Assembly (NCBI GenBank): GCA_027624955.1 | Contig: JAQBTG010000005.1 | Location: forward strand, 1-64,000 | Source: Pseudomonadota bacterium | GTDB lineage: Bacteria; Pseudomonadota; Alphaproteobacteria; UBA828 | Length of the DNA: 64,000 nt | Direction of reading: 5' to 3' | Shown here: one piece after another, positions 43,863-52,572 of the stretch | Layout of the letters: every line of letters starts with the position of its first letter | Position numbering within the stretch: position 1 is the stretch's first letter | Notes under the pieces: generated by a model | What the model was told of the DNA's origin: nothing | The model's database searches: none | Seen by the model: the letters and a program-made list of their open reading frames with translations, nothing else | Position numbers and translations under genes: made by a program

Positions 43863-45154
43863 TCGCGTTCACGCGCCTCCGCCGTCCAGCGTGCGGCCAT
43901 GCGGGCCGAGAGTTCCGCGTCGAGCACGCCGAGCGCGCGGTCCACCGCAAGCCGGGCGTGGGCGCCGCGCAACCAATCCTCGGCGCCGCTGCGCGCCTTT
44001 ATCGGCATCGCCTCGGCAAGGCCAATGGCGTCGGCGAGGTCGCCGCTGGCGAGGGCATGATGGAGCGCGCTCAAGCGGCCTTCCAGGCTGTCCGCGGCGA
44101 TATCGCCGCCCACCCGGCGCACCGTCACAATGCGGCGTAGACGGCCGATGGTGGCGTCCACCCAGCCTTGGTCCTCGGCCTCGGCGTCGGCATGAATCAC
44201 GGCGAGTGCGACATCGTCGAAAGCGGCGGCGAGCTGAGAAAATGTCGGTGTGCCGTTCAGCGCATGCGCCGATAATTCCCGGATGGCTGCTTCGACGGCA
44301 AGACCGCCAGCCTCTTCCGCTTTGGCGGCGGCGCGAAAGGCCTCCACCTCACGCGCGAACGGCGCGGCCAGGGCGGCGGCGCGCGATAGTCTGGAAAGCG
44401 ACAAGACCAGCATCATTGCGCGTCCGCTCTCGACTCCGCGCTCGCCGATCGCCCCGTAAAGTCGGCGTAGCGTGGCAATCTGTGCCGCCAATTCCGCCTG
44501 CCCGGAGCGCAATGAGTCGAGGTCAGCGCCGGCGCCGTCCGCGTCGAGGGCGCTAAGCGATTTTTCGACTGCGTCGAGACGCGCAAGCGTGCGGACATCC
44601 ATCGCCGCGCTCGCCGGGTCCGAAGCGGAGTTTGCGACCGTGGAATTATCCACTGCAGCGGCAGTCGGAGCTTCGCGTAGGCGCCGTTCCATCTCTTCCA
44701 GGCGCGCCATGGCCTCTTGGATCGGCGCGAGATCGGGCGGTGGCGGCGCGGGGGCGGCGTCGCGCTCGGCGAGTGCGCGCTGCAGCGCCGCTACTTGTGC
44801 AGATAGTTCCATGAGTGCGGGAGATGGCTCGGGTGGTGCGGCAGGGGTATCCGGCAGCGCTGGCGGCGGCTCGATTTTCGCCGTCGGGGCCGGCACGGGC
44901 TCGGGCATCGGCGGGGGATTGGTGCTCTCCTCGGACGCCGTCGCCATTTTTTCCGGGGCGGAGGTCTGCAAACCGTCCCGGATGCTGGGCCAGGCGGCGT
45001 AAATGCCGATAGCTATCAGGGCAAGTAAAACCACAAGCGCGGCGAGTGGCAGACGGCGGCGGGATTCGCCGAACCGCCGGGTCTCTCCGCGCGCGTCGTC
45101 TTCCTCAGCCTCTTCGAAGTCATCTTCGGCTGGCGGCTCTTTTTTATAGGTCAT
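43859..45154 (-). CDS. alphaproteobacterial mitofilin (Mic60) homologue
   Basis: This 431-residue inner-membrane protein has an acidic N-terminus, one membrane helix (about 36-54), a Pro/Ala/Glu-rich linker (about 70-115), a coiled coil (about 115-235) and the C-terminal mitofilin signature region (about 340-420; EGRLSALHHALASGDLADAI, AEDWLRGAHARLAVD). Mitochondrial Mic60 shapes cristae junctions, and alphaproteobacterial homologues are found between hemD and hemY, exactly as here. Confidence 0.88.
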   Translation of the reverse strand: MTYKKEPPAEDDFEEAEEDDARGETRRFGESRRRLPLAALVVLLALIAIGIYAAWPSIRDGLQTSAPEKMATASEESTNPPPMPEPVPAPTAKIEPPPALPDTPAAPPEPSPALMELSAQVAALQRALAERDAAPAPPPPDLAPIQEAMARLEEMERRLREAPTAAAVDNSTVANSASDPASAAMDVRTLARLDAVEKSLSALDADGAGADLDSLRSGQAELAAQIATLRRLYGAIGERGVESGRAMMLVLSLSRLSRAAALAAPFAREVEAFRAAAKAEEAGGLAVEAAIRELSAHALNGTPTFSQLAAAFDDVALAVIHADAEAEDQGWVDATIGRLRRIVTVRRVGGDIAADSLEGRLSALHHALASGDLADAIGLAEAMPIKARSGAEDWLRGAHARLAVDRALGVLDAELSARMAARWTAEARERE

Positions 45155-45156
45155 AT

Positions 45157-45909
45157 TTATCGGCCATGTTCGGCCACGTTGATTTCTCGCACTACTTCAT
45201 TGAGCAGTGCCGCTTGCTCAGGCTCGGGCGCGGTACGCACGCGGCGCCACGTCACCCCGGACAGCGCTTCTGCCACCGCGGCGCTCAGGCAGATCGCGGT
45301 CACCTGCGCGAGCGCCGAATCCACGGCCGCCGCGCACGATAGCTTAGCAAAGGCGCGGGCACTGCGGGGAGAGAAAAACAAAACCATGTCGATTTTGTCG
45401 TTTGCGAGTGCCTGCTGCGCTTCGGGCGAGAGCCGAACGCGCGTACGCGCCTCATAAATGCGCTCGCGACGGACCTCAAAGCCGTGGTTTTCAAGCATGG
45501 CCGCGAGATCGCCGGCCACCTTGGTCCCCGCCACATGCAGCAGCGGTCCGCCCGCCGGGTTGAGCCGCGCCATGGCCAGCGCTGCGAGAGCGTCGACATC
45601 GCCGCCAGCCGAATGCACATTTTGGAAGCCCGCCAGGCGCGCCGCCTCGGCGCTCGCGGCGCCGACTGTAAGCAGCGCGATATGCCGAGCCTCCGGCGGT
45701 GGCCCCAACAGCCGGGTCAACGCCCGCACCCCATTGGCGCTGGTCAACAACAGCGCCTGCATCTTATCCAGATTCGGCAGGGCGGCGTTCTCGAGCGGAA
45801 GTATGTCGATTACCGGCTCGATCAGACTCGCCACGCCTCGATCCCGCAGCAGCGCTGCCAGTGTTTCCGAATCTGGGCGAGGACGGGTGAGTAAAGCCAG
45901 GGGCAGCAT
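45157..45909 (-). CDS. hemD: uroporphyrinogen-III synthase
   Basis: HemD closes hydroxymethylbilane into uroporphyrinogen III. The 250-residue protein has the two-domain HemD shape with LLLTSANGVRALTRLL near the N-terminus and DMVLFFSPRSARAFAKL and ICLSAAVAEALSG in the C-terminal half. Sequence conservation in this family is always low. I chose ATG at 45909; a TTG at 45921 overlapping the hemC stop is an alternative. It lies between hemC and Mic60, 2 bases from the latter. Confidence 0.9.
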   Translation of the reverse strand: MLPLALLTRPRPDSETLAALLRDRGVASLIEPVIDILPLENAALPNLDKMQALLLTSANGVRALTRLLGPPPEARHIALLTVGAASAEAARLAGFQNVHSAGGDVDALAALAMARLNPAGGPLLHVAGTKVAGDLAAMLENHGFEVRRERIYEARTRVRLSPEAQQALANDKIDMVLFFSPRSARAFAKLSCAAAVDSALAQVTAICLSAAVAEALSGVTWRRVRTAPEPEQAALLNEVVREINVAEHGR

Positions 45910-45917
45910 CAAATGCG

Positions 45918-46853
45918 TCAATCGGTGAAAAAGTCTGCGCCACCGGCAGCGCGCAATTCCGCGCCGGCATCAATTCCCATGGCGATGCCATCCGCCGCCA
46001 GGCCTTCGCGCTCGGCACGATGAATTGTTTTGCCGTCGGGCCGTGCGATCAGTGCGCGGAGATAGAGGCGCTCGCCCGCAGTGATTTCTGCCAGCGCCGC
46101 GATGGGGGTGCGGCAGGAGCCATCGAGCGCCGCGAGCAGGGCGCGCTCAGCGGCAACGCGTTGGGCGCTTTCGCTGTCATTGAGCGCCGCGAGAAAGGTC
46201 AGGACGCGGCTATCATCGGTGCGGCATTCGACGCCGATGGCGCCTTGCGCGACGGCGGGCAACATCTCCTCGGGTGACAAAACGGCGGCGATATGCTCGG
46301 CGCAATCGAGCCGCTTTAAGCCGGCCACCGCCAATAGCGTCGCATCAATATCACCCTCCGCCACTTTGCGTACCCGGGTCGCCACATTGCCGCGCAGCAA
46401 AGTAATCTCGAGATCGGGCCGAAGACTCAAGAGCTGCGCGCGCCGGCGTAGCGACGCCGTGCCGACGCGCCCGCCTTTGGGTAGGTCCGCGAGACCGGAT
46501 AGACCGTCACCGATGAGGGCATCCCACGGGTCCTCGCGCAGCAAAATACAAGAAATTTCCAAGCCATTCGGCAACCAGGTCGGCACATCCTTCATCGAGT
46601 GCACCGCAACATCGATGGCGCCGGCGCTGAGCGCCTCCTCAATCTCCTTGGTGAAGAGCCCTTTACCGCCGATATCGGCGAGTGGTCGGTCGATAAATTT
46701 GTCGCCGCTGGTTTTGATGATATGCGTCTCGATGGCGCCCGTTTCCGCCAGTTCGCCATGGGCGGCGGCCAGGCGGGCGCGCACATCGTTCGCCTGAGCG
46801 AGGGCGAGCGGGCTTCCTCTAGTACCAATTTTGAGCGGCAAGCCGATTGTCAC
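45918..46853 (-). CDS. hemC: hydroxymethylbilane synthase (porphobilinogen deaminase)
   Basis: HemC joins four porphobilinogen units. The 311-residue protein has the motifs KIGTRGSPLALAQA, VHSMKDVP with catalytic Asp89, GTASLRRRAQLL, LRGNVATR, and the dipyrromethane cofactor Cys247 in GSCRTPIAA. The start is GTG at 46853, with AAGGGAG upstream; a longer upstream frame is not protein-like. It opens the hemC-hemD-Mic60-hemY operon. Confidence 0.95.
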   Translation of the reverse strand: MTIGLPLKIGTRGSPLALAQANDVRARLAAAHGELAETGAIETHIIKTSGDKFIDRPLADIGGKGLFTKEIEEALSAGAIDVAVHSMKDVPTWLPNGLEISCILLREDPWDALIGDGLSGLADLPKGGRVGTASLRRRAQLLSLRPDLEITLLRGNVATRVRKVAEGDIDATLLAVAGLKRLDCAEHIAAVLSPEEMLPAVAQGAIGVECRTDDSRVLTFLAALNDSESAQRVAAERALLAALDGSCRTPIAALAEITAGERLYLRALIARPDGKTIHRAEREGLAADGIAMGIDAGAELRAAGGADFFTD

Positions 46854-46993
46854 GCCGAATGGCTCCCTTCCATGTCTTTCGTCTTCATACACGGGAGGCG
46901 GGGAGAAAGGCAATTTGGCGCTGGACCACAGGGCCATACGGGAAGCACTATGGGCGCCGCTGGTGCAGAACATTAAAATATGAGGAACAGCCC

Positions 46994-47368
46994 ATGGATA
47001 AAAATTACAACGATATTTCTAGCGCCCTTTGGACATATTTAGACGGCCTGTACGAGGGCGATACGGAAAAGCTTGGCAGCGTTTTTCACCCCGTAAGCCA
47101 TCTGTTTTCCAATTCAGGCGGAGAGTTTCTCGATTGGTCGCGTGAAAAATGGTTTGAAGTCGTGAAGGGGCGCCCGTCGCCGAAGAGTCAGGGATTGTCG
47201 CGCCACGATCGCATTATCTCGATCGACATGTCCGACGAGACGACGGCAATTGCCAAGCTCAACTGCGCCGTCCCACCACGTTATTTTACCGACTATTTGA
47301 CCCTTCTGAAGCTCGACGGCCGGTGGCAGATCGTCTCCAAATCGTTCCGTAGCGAGACTCACGAATAG
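46994..47368 (+). CDS. NTF2-like / lumazine-binding-type small protein
   Basis: This 124-residue protein fits the putative lumazine-binding/NTF2-like family: SSALWTYLDGLYEGDTEKL, SVFHPVSHLF, and KLDGRWQIVSKSFRSE at the end. GAGG lies before the ATG at 46994. It is inserted between hemC and tsaD, which are often direct divergent neighbours in related bacteria. The function is unknown; a binding or enzyme role cannot be separated. Confidence 0.83.
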   Translation: MDKNYNDISSALWTYLDGLYEGDTEKLGSVFHPVSHLFSNSGGEFLDWSREKWFEVVKGRPSPKSQGLSRHDRIISIDMSDETTAIAKLNCAVPPRYFTDYLTLLKLDGRWQIVSKSFRSETHE

Positions 47369-47396
47369 GGCCAGAGTCCGGCTCCCGGCCTAATCC

Positions 47397-48473
47397 ATGC
47401 TGATCCTCGGTATTGAGACAAGTTGTGACGAGACGGCAGCGGCGCTGGTTACCGATAAGCGTGAGATTTGCGCCAATGTGGTGCTATCGCAGCTCGACGA
47501 GCACGCGCCCTATGGCGGCATCGTGCCCGAGATCGCGGCGCGCAGCCATATCGAGCATCTCGATGGCGTGATCGCTCGCGCTATGAAGGATGCCGGCGTG
47601 AATTTCGCCGATCTTGATGGCGTTGCGGCGACTGCCGGCCCTGGCTTGATCGGCGCGGTCATGGTTGGCTTGATGACCGGCAAGGCCGTGGCCGCCGTGC
47701 ATAATGTGCCGCTGGCTGCCGTCAATCATCTCGAAGGACACGCATTGAGCGCCCGACTGAGCGATGCGGAATTGCAATTTCCCTATCTTCTATTGTTGGT
47801 CTCCGGCGGGCACTGCCAATTTTTGATCGTCGAGGGTGTCGGGCGATACCAGCGCCTTGGCACCACAATTGACGATGCCGCCGGCGAAGCCTTCGATAAG
47901 GCGGCCAAGCTCCTTGGCCTTGGCTATCCCGGCGGGCCGGCGATCGAACGTGCTGCCCGGGATGGCGATGGCACGCGCTATGACCTCCCGCGCCCGTTAA
48001 AGGGCCGCAAGGGTTGTGATTTCTCTTTCTCAGGACTGAAGACCGCGTTGTTGCACAAAGTGCGAGCCCTGGAGGGCCGTCTCGATGACGCCATCCGCGC
48101 TGATCTTGCGGCTTCCTTTCAACAGGCGGTAGCCGATGTGGTGATCGACCGCGGACGGAACGCCATCCGCCAATTCCAGGCGGCGCACCCCGGCGGCCGT
48201 TCCCTCGTCGCGGCCGGCGGCGTGGCGGCGAACAGCCTGTTGCGCACCCGTCTCAAAACTTTGGCGACGGAAAATGGCCTCACCCTCGCGGTGCCGCCGA
48301 TCGCCCTGTGCACTGACAATGCGGCGATGATTGCCTGGGCGGGTATCGAGCGTCTCGGCTGCGGGCTCCAGGACGGTCTTGATGCCGTGCCTCGGGCTCG
48401 TTGGCCGCTCGATGGCGATGCCGCTCCGGCGCCCGGTGCCGGCAAATCGGGAAAACTCGGACCGAAGGCCTAA
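47397..48473 (+). CDS. tsaD: tRNA N6-threonylcarbamoyladenosine transferase
   Basis: TsaD transfers threonylcarbamoyl to A37 of tRNAs reading ANN codons. The 358-residue ASKHA-fold protein has [15 protein letters not shown], metal ligands His111 and His115 in [20 protein letters not shown], and the C-terminal [13 protein letters not shown]. It lies 28 bases after the NTF2-like gene. The last 20 residues are Ala/Gly/Lys-rich and probably disordered. Confidence 0.97.
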   Translation: MLILGIETSCDETAAALVTDKREICANVVLSQLDEHAPYGGIVPEIAARSHIEHLDGVIARAMKDAGVNFADLDGVAATAGPGLIGAVMVGLMTGKAVAAVHNVPLAAVNHLEGHALSARLSDAELQFPYLLLLVSGGHCQFLIVEGVGRYQRLGTTIDDAAGEAFDKAAKLLGLGYPGGPAIERAARDGDGTRYDLPRPLKGRKGCDFSFSGLKTALLHKVRALEGRLDDAIRADLAASFQQAVADVVIDRGRNAIRQFQAAHPGGRSLVAAGGVAANSLLRTRLKTLATENGLTLAVPPIALCTDNAAMIAWAGIERLGCGLQDGLDAVPRARWPLDGDAAPAPGAGKSGKLGPKA

Positions 48474-48673
48474 CGGCGGCCAAATTACTTGAAAATCAGA
48501 CAACAATGTTGACTTGGGCCCAGGTTATCTTCGGCGCTCTTCCCAGGATTCGGCGCATTCAAATGTTGCCTGGGTGCGGACGAATTGGCGGGTAGGGTTG
48601 CGGAACGTTTTCCCTGGAGTAATTTGAAAACGACCCGTTGCAGCGGCTGCGGATGATGCCGCGGTTCCTGCAC

Positions 48674-48706
48674 CGTCACGCCCACGTCACGCCCACGTCA
48701 CGCCCA
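48674..48706. repeat. three perfect 11-base tandem repeats
   Basis: CGTCACGCCCA occurs three times without interruption in the gap after tsaD. It is too few and too short for a CRISPR array. It may be a slippage product or a small protein-binding cluster. Confidence 0.8.
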
Positions 48707-48755
48707 GGGCTGTGAAAATAACCCCATGCCATGAAGCCGCGCGCGACGGGTGGGG

Positions 48756-49418
48756 TTAGGCGCGTACGGCCGAATATACGATCACGCAGACGAAGCGGAT
48801 CGGCGTTTCAATCAGATTCTCCGGCCCATGCGCCGCTTCGGCATCGAAGAACAGCGAATCGCCCGGGCCCATGGCGTAGGTCGCGCCGCTATGGTGATAG
48901 TCCATGCGGCCTTCCAGCATGTAGAGAAACTCGGTGCCCGGATGTTCGAAGTCGGGAAACACTTCCGATTTGTCGGTCAGCGTGATGACGAAAGGCTCCA
49001 TGGTGATTTCTTCGCCGAGCGAATGGCCAAGCACACGATATTCATGCCCGGCGCGCGTGCCGCGGCGCTGGATTTTGAGGCCGCCGCCGGCTGGCACGAA
49101 GGTCGCATCGCTGCGTTCCTCGAAGCGGCGCATCAGCGCAGTGACCGATACGTTGAGTGCCGAAGCGAGAGATTGCAGCGTCGCGAGGGAAGGCGATGTC
49201 AGGCCGTTTTCGATCTTTGACAGCATGCCAGAAGAAAGGCTCGCCAATTCTGCAAGCTCTGTCACGGTCATATTGTGCTTTTGGCGCAGTTGCCGAACTT
49301 CGCGCCCAATACACATCTCTAGCCGGTTAACGCGTTTGACGCGTTCCACCGGCGATTCGAACCCGGCGACTTTGTCGCCTTGTTCCTTAAACATCCCGGT
49401 ATTCCCATTCTCAGCCAT
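48756..49418 (-). CDS. XRE-family regulator with C-terminal cupin domain
   Basis: The 220-residue protein has an N-terminal HTH_3 domain (about 35-92, LRQKHNMTVTELAELASLSS, then MLSKIENGLTSPSLATL) and a cupin domain (about 140-215, GTEFLYMLEGRMDYHHSGAT, MGPGDSLFFDA). This architecture (PuuR/SutR-like) commonly senses a small amine, amino acid or metal-bound ligand. It is divergent from the glutamine synthetase gene, so that gene is its most likely target; this is inference. Confidence 0.93.
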   Translation of the reverse strand: MAENGNTGMFKEQGDKVAGFESPVERVKRVNRLEMCIGREVRQLRQKHNMTVTELAELASLSSGMLSKIENGLTSPSLATLQSLASALNVSVTALMRRFEERSDATFVPAGGGLKIQRRGTRAGHEYRVLGHSLGEEITMEPFVITLTDKSEVFPDFEHPGTEFLYMLEGRMDYHHSGATYAMGPGDSLFFDAEAAHGPENLIETPIRFVCVIVYSAVRA

Positions 49419-49545
49419 AAGAGTCGTGGTGGCTGATCCACATTAATCTATACCGCCTATGCGCGCAGCCGTGAAAATATTTTACACAAATTAACGCGGT
49501 TTTCTTTCCTGTAGAGAGCCTTATTTTGCCAATATTTGAGAAACC

Positions 49546-49761
49546 ATGCAAAGGAACACGCATCCATATCTCGAGCGTGGCGGGCGCCCGGCGCGCAATT
49601 ATCTGAGTGCAATGGTGCTTGAGTTAGAAAGCAGCAAGGGCGCCAACAGCGAATCGCACATCCGTAATCTCGAAGCCGGGGTTCTGGCGACGCTCACCAT
49701 AGAATCGGCGACTATGGCCAGAGAGTCGCTCGCCGGAACCGACTGGATTCCCAGAAAATAA
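49546..49761 (+). CDS. possible small protein between the regulator and GlnT
   Basis: A 71-residue frame opens with ATG at 49546 in the divergent gap and contains no membrane segment or known motif (it includes LSAMVLELESS and NLEAGVLATLTIES). A weak TTGAGAA lies upstream. It could be real and co-transcribed with GlnT, 91 bases downstream, or be a chance frame. Confidence 0.3.
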   Translation: MQRNTHPYLERGGRPARNYLSAMVLELESSKGANSESHIRNLEAGVLATLTIESATMARESLAGTDWIPRK

Positions 49762-49852
49762 CGGCTATTGTGGGTACAGGGACGCGAGTAGGACTCGCAT
49801 TCGTCCGGCGAAAAATCAATTTGTCCACAAGCTAGAAAAACAGGGTGACGAC

Positions 49853-51160
49853 ATGGCGGCAGACCTGGCGAAGATCGCCAAGGAGCGGAAGCTCGAATAT
49901 TTCCTGATCAGTTTTGTTGATTATTTTGGCGTCCTGCGCGCCAAGCTGGTGCCGGCGTCGGCGATCGGCGGCATGCAGAAGAATGGCGCAGGTTTCGCCG
50001 CGTTCGCGGCTTGGCTCGACAGCACGCCCGCCGATCCAGACATGCTGGTGATTCCCGATGCCGACAGCCTGGTGATTCTGCCGTGGAAGCCGGAAGTCGG
50101 CTGGCTCGCCGGAGATTGCTGGATGAACGGCGCCGAGATGGCAGATACGCCGCGCGTCATGCTCAAGAACCAGCTCGCCAAAGCGGCCAAACTCGGTTGC
50201 CGCATGAAAACCGGGGTCGAAGCGGAATTTTTCCTCCTCACGCCCGATGGTGGCGATTTGTCGGATCCGTTCGATACCCAGGGCAAGCCATGTTACGACC
50301 AGTCCGCGCTGATGCGGCGCTATGACGTCATCACCGAAATCTGCGACAGCATGACGGCGCTCGGCTGGGGGCCCTACCAGAACGATCATGAAGACGCCAA
50401 CGGCCAGTTCGAGATGAACTGGGACTATGATGATGCCCTCAAGACCGCCGACCGCCACGTCTTTTTCAAATTCATGACCCGTACCATTGCCGAAAACCAC
50501 GGCATGCGCGCGACGTTCATGCCCAAGCCCTTCGCCAATCTAACCGGCAATGGCTGCCACGCGCATGTCTCGCTGTGGGACAACACCGGGCGCAAGAATC
50601 TGTTTCACGACGCCAAGGGCGAACTTGGTCTGTCCAGCCTGGCCTATAATTTTCTTGCGGGAATTCTGCAGAACGCTGCGGCCATGTGTTCGATTTGGAA
50701 TCCGACCGTCAACAGCTACAAGCGCATCAACGCGCCGGTTACTTCCTCTGGCGCCACCTGGTCGCCCAACTCCATCGCTTACGGCGGCAACAATCGCTCG
50801 ACCATGGTGCGCATTCCCGATGCCGGGCGCATTGAGTTGCGCCTGATGGACGGCGCCGCCAATCCCTATTTGTTGCAGGCCGGTATCCTCGTGGCCGGCC
50901 TCGACGGCATCAACAACAAGCGCGATCCCGGCAAGCGCATCGACATCAATCTCTATACCGACGGCCACAAGGTTCGCGGTTTGCGTAAACTGCCGCTCAA
51001 CCTGCTCGACGCCATCCGCCTGACCGACAAGGACAAGAACCTACGTGACGGCTTCGGCGAATCTTTTATCGACAGCTATGTGAAGCTGAAAAACAGACAG
51101 TGGAACGATTATGCCGGCTCGCTTTCGCAATGGGAGCGCGATAACACGCTCGATTGCTAA
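49853..51160 (+). CDS. glnT: type III glutamine synthetase family ligase (GlnT/GmaS-like)
   Basis: This 435-residue ATP-dependent ligase joins ammonia or an amine to glutamate. Family blocks are YFLISFVDYFGVLRAKLVP, KTGVEAEFFL, NDHEDANGQFEMNW, TGNGCHAHVSLWD, VNSYKRINAP and RIELRLMDGAANPYL. The length and sequence resemble rhizobial GlnT and the gamma-glutamylmethylamide synthetase GmaS of methylamine users as I remember them. The other methylamine genes (mgs, mgd) are not nearby. Substrate choice is therefore open. An XRE-cupin regulator lies upstream. Confidence 0.9.
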   Translation: MAADLAKIAKERKLEYFLISFVDYFGVLRAKLVPASAIGGMQKNGAGFAAFAAWLDSTPADPDMLVIPDADSLVILPWKPEVGWLAGDCWMNGAEMADTPRVMLKNQLAKAAKLGCRMKTGVEAEFFLLTPDGGDLSDPFDTQGKPCYDQSALMRRYDVITEICDSMTALGWGPYQNDHEDANGQFEMNWDYDDALKTADRHVFFKFMTRTIAENHGMRATFMPKPFANLTGNGCHAHVSLWDNTGRKNLFHDAKGELGLSSLAYNFLAGILQNAAAMCSIWNPTVNSYKRINAPVTSSGATWSPNSIAYGGNNRSTMVRIPDAGRIELRLMDGAANPYLLQAGILVAGLDGINNKRDPGKRIDINLYTDGHKVRGLRKLPLNLLDAIRLTDKDKNLRDGFGESFIDSYVKLKNRQWNDYAGSLSQWERDNTLDC

Positions 51161-51318
51161 TTTTCTTTGTGAGGCCCCTCAAGCGCCGGGCGGCCGCCTC
51201 CGCGGCCTTGGCTCACCTCGCATAAGCTCGGGCGCGCGGGGGCGCTGGCCGAAATGTGACAGGCACCCCGGTTGGTCGTTCCATTTGGGCTGTGGGAAAC
51301 CGCCTGGCGAGTTAGGAT

Positions 51319-52518
51319 CTATATTGGCGCATTGATTTCGGTGAGAAAAGATTGGCCGTGGGCAAGCGGCGTCAGGCCGAGATGGCCGGCCACGGTCTGG
51401 CCGATGTCAGCGAAACTCTCGCGCAATCCCAGCGCCGCCGGATGCACGCCCGGTCCAAATGCAAGCACGGGCACATTCTCACGTGTGTGATCACTGCCGC
51501 GCCAGCTCGGATCGCAGCCATGGTCTGCGGTGATGATCGCCAAATCGCCCGGGCGCAGTAGCGCTTCGAAATCGGGCAGCGCCCGGTCGAAGGCTTCGAG
51601 CGCCGCGGCGTAGCCTTCGATGTCGCGGCGGTGGCCGAAGAGCGTGTCGAAATCGACGAAATTGGTCAGCGACAGGAGCGCATTTTCACTGCCGCCAGCG
51701 ATCTCTAGTGTTTTCTGCCAAAGCTCGGCATTGCCGTTTGCCTTGATGATCCGGCCGGTGCCGTGATGGGCGAAAATATCACCGATCTTGCCGATCGAAA
51801 CCACCGCGCCGCCAGCCCCGGTGAAGCGGTCGAGGAGGGTAGGTGCTGGCGGCGGCAGCGAATAATCGCGCCGGTTGCCGGTACGCGTGAAGCTTCCCGA
51901 CGATCCGACGAACGGCCGGGCGATGACGCGCCCAACATTATATTCATCCACCAATTCCCGGGCGATGATGCAAATTTCAAGAAGGCGCTTGAGGCCGAAG
52001 CTCTCCTCATGCGCGGCGATCTGAAATACTGAATCGGCGGAGGTATAGACGATGGGCTTGCCGCTCGCCATATGCGCGTCGCCCAATTCAGCAATAATTT
52101 CCGTGCCCGAGGCATGGCAATTTCCGATCACACCGGGGAGGCCGGCACGGGTGATCAAGGCCTCGGTCAGGTCGGCGGGGAAGCAAGGTATCTCACGCGG
52201 GAAATAGCCCCAGTCGGTCCACACCGGCACGCCCGCCATTTCCCAATGGCCGCTCGGTGTGTCCTTGCCGGCGCTCTTCTCTTGCGCCGCGCCATGAGCG
52301 CCCGAGATCGGACCGTCTGCCGGCACGTTCGGCAACGATTCGCCGCTGCTTTTCTGCGCCGCCGCGCCGAGGCCAAGGCGCATCAGATTGGGTATTTCAA
52401 GCGCCCGTTTCTCAGCAATATGGCGCAACGTATCGGCGCCGCTATCGCCGAATGCTTCGGCGTCCGCTGCCCCGCCCAGACCCAACGAATCCATGACCAG
52501 AACGAAGGCGCGGCTCAT
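51319..52518 (-). CDS. deoB: phosphopentomutase
   Basis: DeoB interconverts (deoxy)ribose-1-phosphate and -5-phosphate. The 399-residue alkaline-phosphatase-fold enzyme has VMDSLGLGGAADAEAFGDSG with the nucleophile region ADT, GHWEMAGVP, and the metal site TADHGCDPSWRGSDHTRENV. It is the last gene of the nucleoside operon, 39 bases after deoA. It provides the 5-phosphate substrate for DeoC. Confidence 0.96.
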   Translation of the reverse strand: MSRAFVLVMDSLGLGGAADAEAFGDSGADTLRHIAEKRALEIPNLMRLGLGAAAQKSSGESLPNVPADGPISGAHGAAQEKSAGKDTPSGHWEMAGVPVWTDWGYFPREIPCFPADLTEALITRAGLPGVIGNCHASGTEIIAELGDAHMASGKPIVYTSADSVFQIAAHEESFGLKRLLEICIIARELVDEYNVGRVIARPFVGSSGSFTRTGNRRDYSLPPPAPTLLDRFTGAGGAVVSIGKIGDIFAHHGTGRIIKANGNAELWQKTLEIAGGSENALLSLTNFVDFDTLFGHRRDIEGYAAALEAFDRALPDFEALLRPGDLAIITADHGCDPSWRGSDHTRENVPVLAFGPGVHPAALGLRESFADIGQTVAGHLGLTPLAHGQSFLTEINAPI

Positions 52519-52525
52519 GGCTTGC

Positions 52526-52572
52526 GGGTTCTACCCACCGGACGGCGCTGGTGGGTTTTACGCACCTGACGG
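52526..52572. repeat. short direct duplication at the deoA/deoB junction
   Basis: A 20-base segment (starting GGGTTCTACCC at 52526-52545) is repeated with three differences 27 bases on at 52553-52572. The second copy covers the last codons of deoA, so the first looks like a duplicated gene end placed in the intergenic space. Confidence 0.6.

Noticed and set aside
44472-45002. Ser/Ala/Gly-rich frame antisense to the Mic60 gene
   Set aside because: Low complexity arising from the Pro/Ala linker of Mic60; no start signal.
48674-48706. CRISPR array
   Set aside because: The repeats are 11 bases, only three, and have no spacers; no cas gene is present.
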